Source of the DNA: Warburgia ugandensis
Taxonomy: Eukaryota; Streptophyta; Magnoliopsida; Canellales; Canellaceae
NCBI GenBank assembly: GCA_035236585.1
Contig: CP141130.1
Span: 75,525,944-75,589,943 of the forward strand
DNA length: 64,000 nt
Reading direction: 5' to 3'
Shown one piece after another: positions 24,901 to 35,900 of this stretch. The translations under genes were made by a program, and so were the position numbers. The notes beneath the pieces are model-generated. The model was not told the DNA's origin. It ran no database searches and saw only the letters and a program-made list of their open reading frames with translations. Each line of letters opens with the position of its first letter. The stretch's first letter is position 1.

Positions 24901-27742
24901 TCCAGTTCAATTGCATACTTTGAAGCTTCTCTGGAGTTGTATCTCCCACTGCCCGGGAGTCATATCAAGATCTCAAGTGGAAGAACTGGTTCTGGTCTTG
25001 ACAGGGATTTTCAGAAGGTATGCTAGTGGAGAGACTGGCATGTTGTCTGAGACACTTACAACAGCCTGCTCAACAATTGTGACACTCCTGAAATTACCGG
25101 CTTCCCAGGGGCTCACATCCCTGCCACAGTCACTAGAAGCAGCAGCAAGGAATGCCGTTTTATCATCTCTCCATGTACCTCGCACAAATACTAATGATGT
25201 GTTTTTGTACTCATTATACCTTCTGAAAGAAGCATATGCATACGGTTGCAAAGAGAATCCCAGTATGACTAACACAGAATTGGCAAGTAGTATAGTAGAA
25301 ATATGTCAAAATAATATATTACCATGGTTCAAAAGTGTTATTCAAGAAGGGGAAGAAAAGGAAGAAATTATCCTGGGGGTACTTGAAACATTTCATTCAA
25401 TACTGCTTCAGGTATCAGATGTCCATGCCAGGAAGTTTGCTGAAATGCTGGTGTCCTCCTCTTGGTTCAGTTTATCCTTTGGTTGCTTAGGACTATTTCC
25501 ATCAAATCAGATGAAATCCCGAGTGTATTGGATGCTCAGTTCAATCCTTGACAGAGTTTTCGGGGATGGATCTGGGCAATCCATCAGAAATGCCTCTCTG
25601 TATCTCCCATCAGATCCTCTAGACTTGCTCTTTCTACTTGGGCAGAAAAGTTTACATGATCCAGACTTGATTTCCTGTCAATCTGCTGTTCTGTTGATAT
25701 TATTTACCAGCTCACTGCATGACGAAAGGTACCAGAGCCCTAACCTTTCTTTGGTTCCTTTCTATACTCTGCTCTCTCTTATAGTTCTAATAGTTTTCCT
25801 CTCCAGACTTGCAGATGATAGACAAGTTCTGATTTCTTTAGAGCAATATATTATTGTAAATTGTACCAATTTCTTCTCTGGGATAGCTGATTCTACAACA
25901 CTGACTCAGTTGGTGCATCTTTATGGCCATGTTAGAGGAGCTCAGATGAGCTCCAAAGCAACCTACAGTCTAGAGGCAGAGAAACTCCTGTTCCAACTAG
26001 TAGTTGAAAAAGAGTGGAATTTGCATTCCACAAGAATTCATCCAACTGCACTGAAATGGTTGTTTCAGCAAGAGCATATCAGGACACCCTTGTCTAACCA
26101 TGTCCTAAGCTTTTGTAGATTCAATACCAGAAATAATTCCCAGAACATTAGCCATGAAAACATTAATTGTGGGATGACCGACATTCAAGTAATTGCACAA
26201 CTAGTAGCAGCTGGAGATAATTGTGGAGCTTCACTGCTGGTATCTTTATTGAAGCAGCTAACTGAAGAAGATCAAGAGAACGACATCACTTCATTGCTGA
26301 ATATCATGACAGCAATCCTCAACATCTTTCCAGTTGCTTCAGACCAATTTTGCATGTGTGGTGTTGCTCATGCAATTCAGAGTCTATATTGTTCAACATA
26401 TACTACAACTAGTAACTTTACAACTTGCTTGCTTCTAGTTTTCAATATTCTGCGGTCAGCACAACCTAAAATGCTTTTGGATCCCAATGCTTGGCTTCAA
26501 GTCACTGTGAAGGTACCGTCTGTCAAATCTTTCTTATCCTGTAAAGCCAGTACTTTCTCATCCTAGCCAAAGGCAAAAAGAACTAATTGGACCATCTTCT
26601 TCTGCAGCTGCTGGAAATTTTGATTCCTACATTGGCTGCCAACACCTCAAACCAAGGGCACCTAATAATGAGCATTCTTTCTCTTATCCTACATCATTCT
26701 ACCCACGAAGTGCTCCCAGAAGCTTCCAAAGCAGTAATGCTGAGTACTCCCTTGGCCACTGCAATTAACAAAATAATAGAAGCAGCTTGTTCAAAAGGCC
26801 CTGCTTTAGCTGACCATGATGAGGAAACAAACACAGGGGAGACAATAATTTTCGTGCTCATACTATACTTTTTCTCTTTAAGAAGGTCAGTACTTTGCAT
26901 TCCTGCAACCCAAGCCAGATGTTTGCTGCTCAGTGTTGTTCAAATAGCTAATGTGCATATTCTTTCTCAGTCTCTTTGCTGTTCTGCACGGAACAATTGA
27001 CTGGCAAGATTTCCTTCAGTCCTCAAATGGCACTCAAGCATTTGCTGTGATCTGCATTCCATGCAATTATTTATGCAGGCTGATACATTTTGGTTCTTCT
27101 TCAGTCAAGCTGGTTGCTTCACATTGCCTGTTGGAGTTGCTTACTAGAATTTTGGATGAGAGAAGTAGCAGTTATAATGAGCTTAGATGTTCCTTACATT
27201 ACCTGAAGTGTATGATGGCTATACTGGAAGGCATGGTCTTTTATGGAGATATTGGAGTCGCTATGAATTGCAGTTTGTGCTTGTCCATGATTCTGAGATG
27301 GGATAAGCTAGGCTTGTCAGAGAAGAGAGCAATTGAGGAAGATAAGTGGTGCAGGGTGGTCATTGAAGAGTTGGCATTGTCCTTTGCAGTTCCCAGTTTG
27401 GCATCCAAATCATTTACAAATCAGCACAAGCCTGCAGCTTATATAGCCATTGCACTGCTAAGATTAGATCAACCACCTGAATGGATAAGATCTGTGTATG
27501 ACGTTTCTTGCATCTCTGGCATAATTGACAATCTTTCAGCCAGTAATGTGACTGTGGAGATGGTGCAGTTGTTTCGAGAGTTTGTGGCCTCTGAATATCT
27601 GAATGCAGAGCACATTGTAGCTCTAAACTGTCTCTTCCAGGTGAGAATACAATGTATACCTTTCTTTTCTTCTCAATTACCCTCAATAAAGTTCTACAGA
27701 TGAGCTCAGAAAGAAAGACACTTGATTACATTCTAGTTTACA

Positions 27743-27796
<54 letters not shown>

Positions 27797-28188
27797 TGTT
27801 AATGTGAGCTCAATTTGTTTTGCTTTTCACATTTTAATTTTAAGATGCTAGAAACTGAATTAAGGAGATTGCTAATACGGCCACAACCTCATTCTTTAGA
27901 AGGAAATCTTTAAGGGGATGGGAGAGACATATGAAGTCATAACAGAGTTTCTTTTCTAATGTGCAGGAATGTAGAAAGCATGTGTATATGGAGAGGTGGC
28001 CTGAGTCACCTAGAAAGGAAAATTTTGAGAAGGTGGAAGCCATTCCTGATGATTTAGGGAAGATTTGCAGACTCCTTGTTCACCTCATGTCTTCTCAGAC
28101 TTTCATCACTGATGAAGCTCAAACAGAACAGAAAAGATTGTTAGAAGAAATTGAATTGTTTTCTCTTGAGTCTTCTGCCAGAGCATAA
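21950..28188 (+). CDS. PRD1: Meiotic double-strand-break factor PRD1 (PUTATIVE RECOMBINATION INITIATION DEFECT 1)
   Basis: Nine exons: 21950-22405, 23742-23854, 23944-24104, 24174-24497, 24759-25728, 25807-26512, 26608-26885, 26971-27640 and 27967-28188. All have GT-AG borders and consistent phases; together they give 1299 aa, close to the ~1330 aa of Arabidopsis PRD1. The start is the first in-frame ATG; ATGs at 21956 and 21974 are alternatives. The N-terminus has paired cysteines and GH (CCAQGH, CLVCF), followed by PRD1-like segments such as HVSYALSQLSLA and LHCLGVLLNC. The rest is helical and leucine-rich. The plant protein is required, with SPO11-1/2 and PRD2/3, to form meiotic DNA breaks, and is related to mammalian MEI1. 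Introns 1 and 4 carry Au SINEs in gene orientation. Intron 5 is only 78 bp and stays open in frame. The assignment rests on remembered family sequence. Confidence 0.9.
22406..23741 (+). other. PRD1 intron 1
   Basis: This 1.3-kb intron (GTGAG...GCAG) contains an Au SINE at 23436-23608. Nothing else was recognised. The short ORFs in it (22480-22918) look like chance readings. Confidence 0.8.
23436..23608 (+). mobile_element. Au-type SINE in PRD1 intron 1
   Basis: A diverged copy in gene orientation: agttgtcgttatgtga, cagcctcttgcaaaatgcaa, ggagctttgtgcaccagggc. No clear duplication flanks it. Confidence 0.88.
24543..24725 (+). mobile_element. Au-type SINE in PRD1 intron 4
   Basis: A copy in gene orientation: gggagccttggtgcaatgg to caggctgccctttt. 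It fills most of the 261-bp intron, ending only about 30 bp before the exon 5 acceptor (24756-24758), so its T-rich tail may contribute to the polypyrimidine tract. Confidence 0.9.
25729..25806 (+). other. PRD1 intron 5, 78 bp, open in frame
   Basis: Donor GTACCA follows GACGAAAG; acceptor CTCTCCAG precedes ACTTGCAG. The intron is 26 codons long without a stop and would encode a strongly hydrophobic insert (YTLLSLIVLIVFLSR). I call it an intron because removal joins HDER to LADDRQ cleanly, and the insert is unlike the surrounding protein. Confidence 0.75.
27743..27796. repeat. (CA)n microsatellite in PRD1 intron 8
   Basis: About 26 uninterrupted AC dinucleotides between exons 8 and 9. Confidence 0.95.
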
Positions 28189-30367
28189 CAAAAACATAAG
28201 ATTTAGCTTGTTCTATAACCTCATTAGTGCTTGGCAATAGAGGCCTCAATTTCAAGGTCGAATACATTTAGATAGTTATACAAGGTACTTAAAAGAGGAA
28301 GTAACTAACTGCTAGTGGAATAAAGTCTTAGGATGTAAGAGGAATGCTCCTTATATGATATAAAACAAATATAAGTAACTTCAAACTTTCACTGGAGTTC
28401 CCTGAGGTTGTCCACAGTATATGCAGTGATTTGCAAAGATTTTCTTTCTTCCTGCACGTTCAGCAGAGAGTAGCTGCTGAATTACATCTTGTTGCATTGA
28501 AGTGTAATTCTGTCTTCAGTGACTGTGGTGAGTTTGGAGACTCAAAAGATCTTATGTTGCTTGCTTTTGGCTAGTGTGCCTTGTATGACTGATTGATAGA
28601 GAGAAGGGTTTCCTCATGCCTCAAGGATGTCCAAGATGGTGATCAGTAGTGATAATAGCCATGTCACTGAGATTACTAGACCAATGCCATTTTGCACTCT
28701 AAGAAGATTGACATTCTTGGAAGGTTACATTGGATTTCATGGAAACCTTGAATCTAATTGGCCACATGAGGATGTTCACACTAAAAACACCTTCAAGATG
28801 CAAGTTTCTCTTGACAATGTGTTTGAGACATTAATCCTGGGGACCTGCATTAGATTTCTTTACTGATTTGCAGTTTACCATTGTTTTTATCAAGAGTCAT
28901 GCAATCGAGTAATGGGATCTTTAATCAACAAAACAATGTCTAAAAATTGGAAAAGCTAGTGAGAATATGTAAACTCAACGCTGCAAGATCTAATGTGCAA
29001 CAATTACCTGAGTTGTGAAAGATACACCCTAAGAGAGATTCAAGTGACAAATCACGCCATACAGGTATGACATAACATTTACCACTTGTGAAAGAGAGAT
29101 ACTGGTAGTGCAATCTATGAGTATAAAGATTATCTTCCAGAAAAATTATACTGCAATTTCATGTTTGTTATTTCTTCTAAGATTATCCTCTAGCACTTGA
29201 CAAAAAGAAAAGTATGGTGTTTGGCCACCTTTTTTTAAAGGTAGTGGAATCCATACGTATAAAAATTAACTTGAAGGAAGCAATTACTGCAATTCTGTGT
29301 TTGTTATTTCTTTTAAGATTATCCTTTTGCACTTGATAAAAAGAAAAAGTATGGTGTTTAATCACCTCATTTTTTTCACTTACTTTTTTCAGTCCTCCGG
29401 AGACAAATTTCTTATTACTGTTCTTTACTTGAATTGGTATACATGCAAATGTGTGACCTATAACATTCTGCTAACAGAACCTGTTACGATCTGGTAACCA
29501 AAACATCACATAAATTGGTGGACAATCCTAATTTTTGATGAGAGGACCTTCTCTCATTGGGCTTCAACCATCACTTATGTATTTCCAGTTCTTTGATTTT
29601 CTGCAACCCCTTTGCTGTCAACTATGACCCTCCTGTTGGGGCCTCACTAAATGAACTTTCTAGATCGCACAATCGTGTACCAAATTAAGTCATCAGTAAT
29701 GACTGCAAAAGAAACTGTGAACACTGGAAAAAGTCTTTAACTCATATTCAGTGGGAAGTGAAAAGAACACACCCCTGGAGAGGTGGTATATAAAATGATT
29801 TATGTAATTACGCTACTAATGACAGATTATGTTTAAAGAAGGATAAGCATGAGTTACATCACATATCTGAAGGGACATCAGAAAATCAAAACAGGGCAGC
29901 AACCATAAAATGTCTCCCCATTTAGAATCAAAGCACTGCATTAATCCCAGACCAGCCAAGGAGCATTTGGGGTAGAGGATAGTGGCAACGGTCCAAGAAA
30001 AACAGCCACTTTACAAACCATGAGGTGGAGGTGTAATACTTTTCTTTCCTGAATGTTGGACATGCACACCTATTAGCAGCCTTGATCCTTCTTGTGACTC
30101 ATTGGATAGAGGCTCTTTGGGCCACTGTGCTAGAAGGCCTTTGCTCAGATGAAAGCATAATATTGATAAAGCTTCTGGAATCACTGCCACCATATTCACA
30201 AGGGAAGTTCTTCTGCATCCCAAAAGCACTGAAAGATGGATGGTTCAGCTCTAGACATCACTTAAAAATCACTTTGCCCCAAAAGTCAGACCTTTCTCCA
30301 GATCATGGGATATTCTAAAAAATTCTGACCGTTTGGGTTTCAGAAAAGAATAGTTGCAGCATCTTTG
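28189..30367. other. Tail-to-tail intergenic region between PRD1 and the PPR gene
   Basis: It should hold both 3' UTRs. A diverged two-copy duplication lies at about 29153-29377. Two longer ORFs (28627-28866 and 30082-30318) show no domain and are probably chance readings. Confidence 0.6.
29153..29377. repeat. Diverged direct duplication
   Basis: Two ~85-bp segments (29153-29237 and 29290-29377) share tgtttgttatttctt, taagattatcct and aagtatggtgttt, with several differences. Confidence 0.75.
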
Positions 30368-32124
30368 CTAACATTTCTTCAGCTTAAATTCTTGCTTAAT
30401 TTGCATTGAGTTAGGGCTTCTTGCATTGTGTGTAGATACCAAACTGATCAGATCTTCATACGTCCAGACTTTCTTCTCTCTAGCTTTGGATCCAAGAGCT
30501 GAGTACAACTGTTCACAACTCTTAAGGAAATGACCCTTGCCAAAAGCCGTGAGAACTAGAGTATCTGTGTTCATTTCCACCACTTCCTTCAGCAATCCCT
30601 TACTTCTCCATATTTTTATGGCTTCTGGTCTGTGAGAACTACTTAAAGACATATCATAGGCAACTCCAATAGTTACTATATCTGGTTTTATATTTCGTAC
30701 TTGAAGCTGGGAGAGAAAGACATCCAAATCTCTGAAAGCTTTCATCTTCAAGTAAGCTAGCACAAATATGTTAGTATATGTTATGTTTGGCTTAACTTTA
30801 GCAACTCGCATTTCTTGAAAGATGGATCCCATGCCTTTTCGGCTCAGAAGACATGCACTAGCAAGGAGCAGAAGACACCATACCAGATAAGTCCTCCCGG
30901 TCCTTTCAGCAATCTCGAGAGCAAATTCCTCTAACCTAGAAAACCTGTAGTTCTCAATATAAACACTGGCCATTTTTCTAACGAGGTCCTCATTTAAATT
31001 GGTTTTTGAATTCAAAATCTTACGATAAACCTTCTCCATCTTCTTTACAATCCCCAAGTTGGCATAGGCTTCAAGCATGGCAATCAAAGAGGAAGACTGC
31101 AGACCCATCCGCTTTGAGAGAAGGGTTCGATGTACTCCTTCCATTTTCTCAAGCAAACCTCCTCGGGCAAATGCCTTAATCAGTATATTGTAAGTAACAT
31201 GGTCTGGAAGACAACCGTCTGACTCCATCTTCTTCACACACTTACACATCTCATCATACATTCTGTAATCCCCATAAGCTTGAATAAGTCCATCATAGGT
31301 TTCAGGTTGTGGCATCAGATCATCCTCCACCATCTTTCTAAGGAAAATCTTTGCATCATCAAACTCCCCTTTCTCAGCAAACCCGTGAATTATGGAGTTA
31401 TATATCTCCACAGTCAGCCGAAGATCATACGAATTCATCTCCTGAAGTGTCAAAACAGCTTCTTCCATCAATCCCGCTGTACCCAACAACTCGACAACCT
31501 TCGTGTAGTTAACCTCATTGATTCTTGATTTCTCTATGTTCTTCCAGCAATTAAACACCTATAATTTCATTGTAGATATTCAATTCAAAAGAAATGGTTC
31601 ACCGTTTTCAATTTTCAATTCATAAAAGATCTTTTAGAGAGAATGTAGTACTATCGAAACACCATTTCTGCAACTATTTCAGCTATTATGGTGAACCCAT
31701 AAACAAGACACCAAAAGAAATAAAACTACAAAATAGAAACGAAATGTGAATCAAGTAAAGATTAAGAAATAAAGACCTGGAGAGCTTCTTTCGTTCTGTC
31801 TGTTTCCTTGAGGAATTTCATGACAGCCCAGAACTGTTCTTTGGTCCAATCTCCTTCTTCTCTGAGTATATGGACAGCGTCCGAGTCTTTGGCCCTGAGC
31901 TTATCTAGTAAGATTTTGAGTCTCTGGTTTTGGTGGAAGGTTTCTACTAGAAGAGTCGTATGGTTTGGGGAGTTGTTTTGTGGACTTGCAGAGTGAGATT
32001 TCAGGGGAGTTGAGAAATAGGAAGTCTTTTTGAAGTTTCTGTTTGGTGGAGTTTTTGAGGGGGTGCGGGATCGGCATTTGATTGGATTAGGCATGTAGAA
32101 GTGGGGGGAATGGATGGAAATCAT
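30368..32124 (-). CDS. Pentatricopeptide repeat protein, probably chloroplast-targeted (At4g14190-like)
   Basis: Two exons, 32124-31777 and 31558-30368, with a 218-bp phase-0 intron, give 512 aa. The first ~50 residues are rich in Ser, Thr, Pro, Asn and Arg with few acidic residues, as in a plastid transit peptide. From about residue 120, degenerate 35-aa P-type PPR units follow, for example the segments containing YNSIIHGFAEKGEFDDA, YDGLIQAYGDYRMYDEM and YNILIKAFARGGLLEKM. No E, DYW or SMR domain is present. PPR proteins of this class bind organelle RNA and affect its stability, splicing or translation. The neighbour relation to PRD1 and the general architecture suggest orthology to Arabidopsis At4g14190. 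Its exact RNA target cannot be inferred. Confidence 0.92.
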
Positions 32125-32949
32125 AGTTTTAGCAGACTTTAGTGTTGTTCATGGGCACCATATTTAAGAAGAGTATGGTAGAGGGAGCTCGTATAAAGAG
32201 CGAGGGAACGGTTTGCTGTTGGCAGCACGGATGTGAGGAATAGAGAGGGACATGTCCAATATCTCTTCCATTCGATTATTCTGGCTTCCGTTTCCTGAGT
32301 TCCGAAGATGGAGTTTTGGGCATGGCCACTTAAGACAGGCCATTGCCCACGTCTGGCCAGTTAATAGTTACTGCTAGCTGAGCGTTCGAATCCCCTTATT
32401 AAACCATTTACCAATGCACTGAGAAGAGAGAGGCATAGGTAGCAAAGAGTTGCAAAACAAACTAGGTAGAAGGATATCCTAAGTCCTACATCTACCTCAA
32501 ATCTTCCCAATAATTAAAAAAAAAAAATTGCTGCCTCAAACTTGGGATTCCGTGATGTTTGCAACCAACTGTGCTAGATAGTATTTTTTTTCCTCTCTTT
32601 TAAAAATATTCAATGAAGGATGACCTCATTCCATTTATCATGGATCCTTGGTGATCCAAAAATCATGGCAATTTCACAATTCTAAACCCAATAAAATGAA
32701 AGTTGGGTTGTTGAAATACAATAGGCATCTAATATCTACATATAATCAGTAGGAAAGTAATTTGGAAATCCACATAAACAACACAATTTGAAAATACACC
32801 TCATATTCGTTCATCTTTTTCCACTTGCCTTGGTTATAAACCAAAATTCATGATCATTAGATATTCTAGTATTCTATTTTAGATTATTATCATGACCATT
32901 AAAATTTTTAACTGAAAAACTAGTATTGCGTCCAAGCAGTACGAATTTT
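32125..32949. other. Intergenic region upstream of the PPR gene
   Basis: It contains the PPR promoter side; a TATA-like tttatacg in gene sense lies near 32195. It also holds unassigned AT-rich sequence leading to the 3' end of the L1 LINE. Confidence 0.5.
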
Positions 32950-35900
32950 GACTAGTAGCCTTGATAAGCCAGGCCAAATAAGGTGAAGGGGTTTGATCAT
33001 CCAAATGTAGGGCCTACCTGTACTGTGTTTCCAATAATAGGAAGTGTTCCTTGAGCTTTGGGTTTGTGGGACCTTGAAGCTAATTTCTTTGAATAGCCCA
33101 TGTCAGTAGCAATTTTAATACTGTTATTCAAAGCTAGCCATTCAACTTCATTATTGGTTTTATGCCCAACATATTCACAGAAGCCTGCAACAAATTGACC
33201 GTTGAAATCTCTTAAGACTCCACCAATACCTACCCACCTAGGTTACTAAGAGCAGGTCCATCAAATCATCATGCATGAGATTTGCCATGAGTTTTACTTA
33301 CCGGCTAGCACCTAACGCAACATATTTGAATAATATAAGGTTGATTTGATTCCATTTTTTAGGGAGGGGAATCATCATTAGTCTATCTGTTCGGAAAATT
33401 GTATGCTGATTTAATGGTGACTTCACCATTATCAGATGGGGACCAAATAACTTTATACCCTATTTTCGGAAAAATAGGATAAATTTTATGATGTTCATAA
33501 GATCTTCCCCCATAAAACTTATATTTTCAAAGCTTCATATGCTAGAATGGATTACGGAGGCCTCTCTATCAGATGGGTGGCAATTATTCGAGTTGCCAAT
33601 AGGAACATGCCCAATTAAAGGGTCCATACTTGTCCAATCTTCAATACCACAGTGATGTAGTCCTGCTACTGCCAATAACTTTCCTCTGTCCAACAACAAA
33701 TCTTGTCTGCACTTTAGAATTTCTCTCCACATTGGATAGGAATAAGATGCTTTTATAACATAACACAAATCTTTGCCTCTCATATACTTAGACTTTGAAA
33801 AGCTTGACCCACAGAGTTCTTATTTGAAAGAACTTGCCATGCTAGATTCAGTTTGAATAATTTATTTAATTTGATTAAATCTCCAACTCCCAGACCCCCA
33901 TTAGATTTACTTTTACAAATTTGTCTCCATCTGACTCTATGAGAACCTTTGTCAAGGGGTCTGTCATAACCATTCCAGAAAAATGAACTTCGTTTTTTCC
34001 TTGATTCGTGAAGATTCTTCTTTGAAACAACTGAAGCATTCATAGCATATTTTCCATTGATGAAATGACAATATTAATGAAAGTAACTCTTCCTGCTTTA
34101 GATAACCGAGAAGCCTTCCAAGAAGCTAATTTCTTTTTAATTTTATCGGTTGGAGCAAAAGAGAGAGACCTACAAAACCCCCTTCATAAAGAGGTAGTCC
34201 AGGGTAAAAGCAATTCTTAGATTCCTGTTGAATGCCCACAAGTTTCTTCAAGGTTCTTTTAAACTGATGGTGAATGTTTCTAGAAAACAGAATAGCAGGT
34301 TTGTAAGGAGTGATGCATAAGCCTAATTCTTCACCAAACAGAGAAAATATTTTTCAATTCAACACATGAGCTGAAATATACTCTAGAGAAGATCAATATG
34401 TCATCTGCATATAAAAGATGAGAAATAGAAGGTTGGTTCCTACAAATTTTTGCTGGATAAAGATTTTTAGTTACCTCAACTTGATGTAAAAGACGAGAAA
34501 ACCTCCACACAGAGTATGCAGGTATGTTGATAAGGGACAACCTTGCCTAAGACCACACTTAGGCTTAAACTATCCCGAGATCTCCCCATTTACAACAACA
34601 GAATAGCTGGGGGAAGAGATGTATAAGGTTAATTAATTTACTGGGAAATTCCAATGGTCTTAGAACAGCATAGAGTAAGCTCCAACTAATGGAATCATAA
34701 GCTTTAAAAATATGAAGTTTGATGGCAACATTTTCCCAGTAAGACTTCTTCTATTGAAGGAAGAAAGAAACTCATGGGCAATCAGCAAGTTTTGTTGAAT
34801 TACTCTATTTGGCACAAAAGCGTTTTGCTCCTCGTTAATAGTTTTAATATGGTTAACGATGAGCTTTGTGAGAATTTTGTATGTGGTATTACGGATGTTG
34901 ATAGGTATAAACTTTTCAACTACCATGACATTTTCTTCTTACGGAATGAGGCATGTAAAGGATTTATTCGTTTGTTTTGGAAACATACCTTGATTAAAAG
35001 AATCCTGAATAAATATGAAGATCTCTCAAGAATTCTTGGCCAAGATCACTAGAAGAAGGAAGCTATCATCCCATCTGGACCACATGATTTATAAGGATGT
35101 CAAGAAACTACAGCAGCTTTACATTCCTCATAAGTAGTTGGAGTACTCAAAAGAGAAGCTTGACTAGGAGTAACTTTTTTCTTTATAAGAGAAACAGATA
35201 GAAAGGAGCTTCACTGCTTAGTGAAAAGTTATGTGAAATAGTTTTAAACTCCTCATGATAACGTTCTAACCATATGATAGATCACCATTTTTTGTTTTAA
35301 TCCGGGGAATGGCATTCTTTCTTTTGCTAATGTTGGCTGACAGATGAAAATACATGGTATTTCTATCCCCACAATTGAGCCATTTGTTCCTAGATTTTTA
35401 TTTTCATGCAATTTCTTGTCTTCTCACAGCTGTGTGAAGGTCACAGAGGATACTGATTTCTTCTTGTTCATCTAATGGCCAAGAACATTGTAAACTTCGA
35501 AGCTTATCAGATCACTTTAAAGTCCCAAAATTCCACCTTATTCACTCTTTTAGGGTGAATTTAAGTTTCTGAATTTTCTGGCAAAGAACATGCCCCAAAG
35601 AACCCACACATGGCTTACTCCATGATTCATTAATAATTTTATCAAAGTCAGCATGTTCTTGCCAGGTAATGTTATACTTGAAAGGTCTAGTGTGAGTAAA
35701 TCTCCTTTTGGCAAGAGAGAGGAGAATGGGGCAATGATCAAATGGCACTCTAGGAAGGTGAAGAATTGTAGACTGAGGGAAATGATTCAGCTAGTTAGTG
35801 TTACACAGTCCTTTGTCTAGCCTTTACATAATTCTACTTTCTGCATGCTAATCAGTCCATGTAAATGGACAGCCCTCAAAGCCAAGGTTCAAAAGCCCAA

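Noticed and set aside
24973-25275. Minus-strand ORF opposite PRD1
   Set aside because: It is the shadow of the PRD1 exon; splice phases and protein similarity support only the plus strand.
28627-28866. Possible small gene downstream of PRD1
   Set aside because: No domain, no splice context and no similarity that I recognise; it probably lies in non-coding 3' flank.
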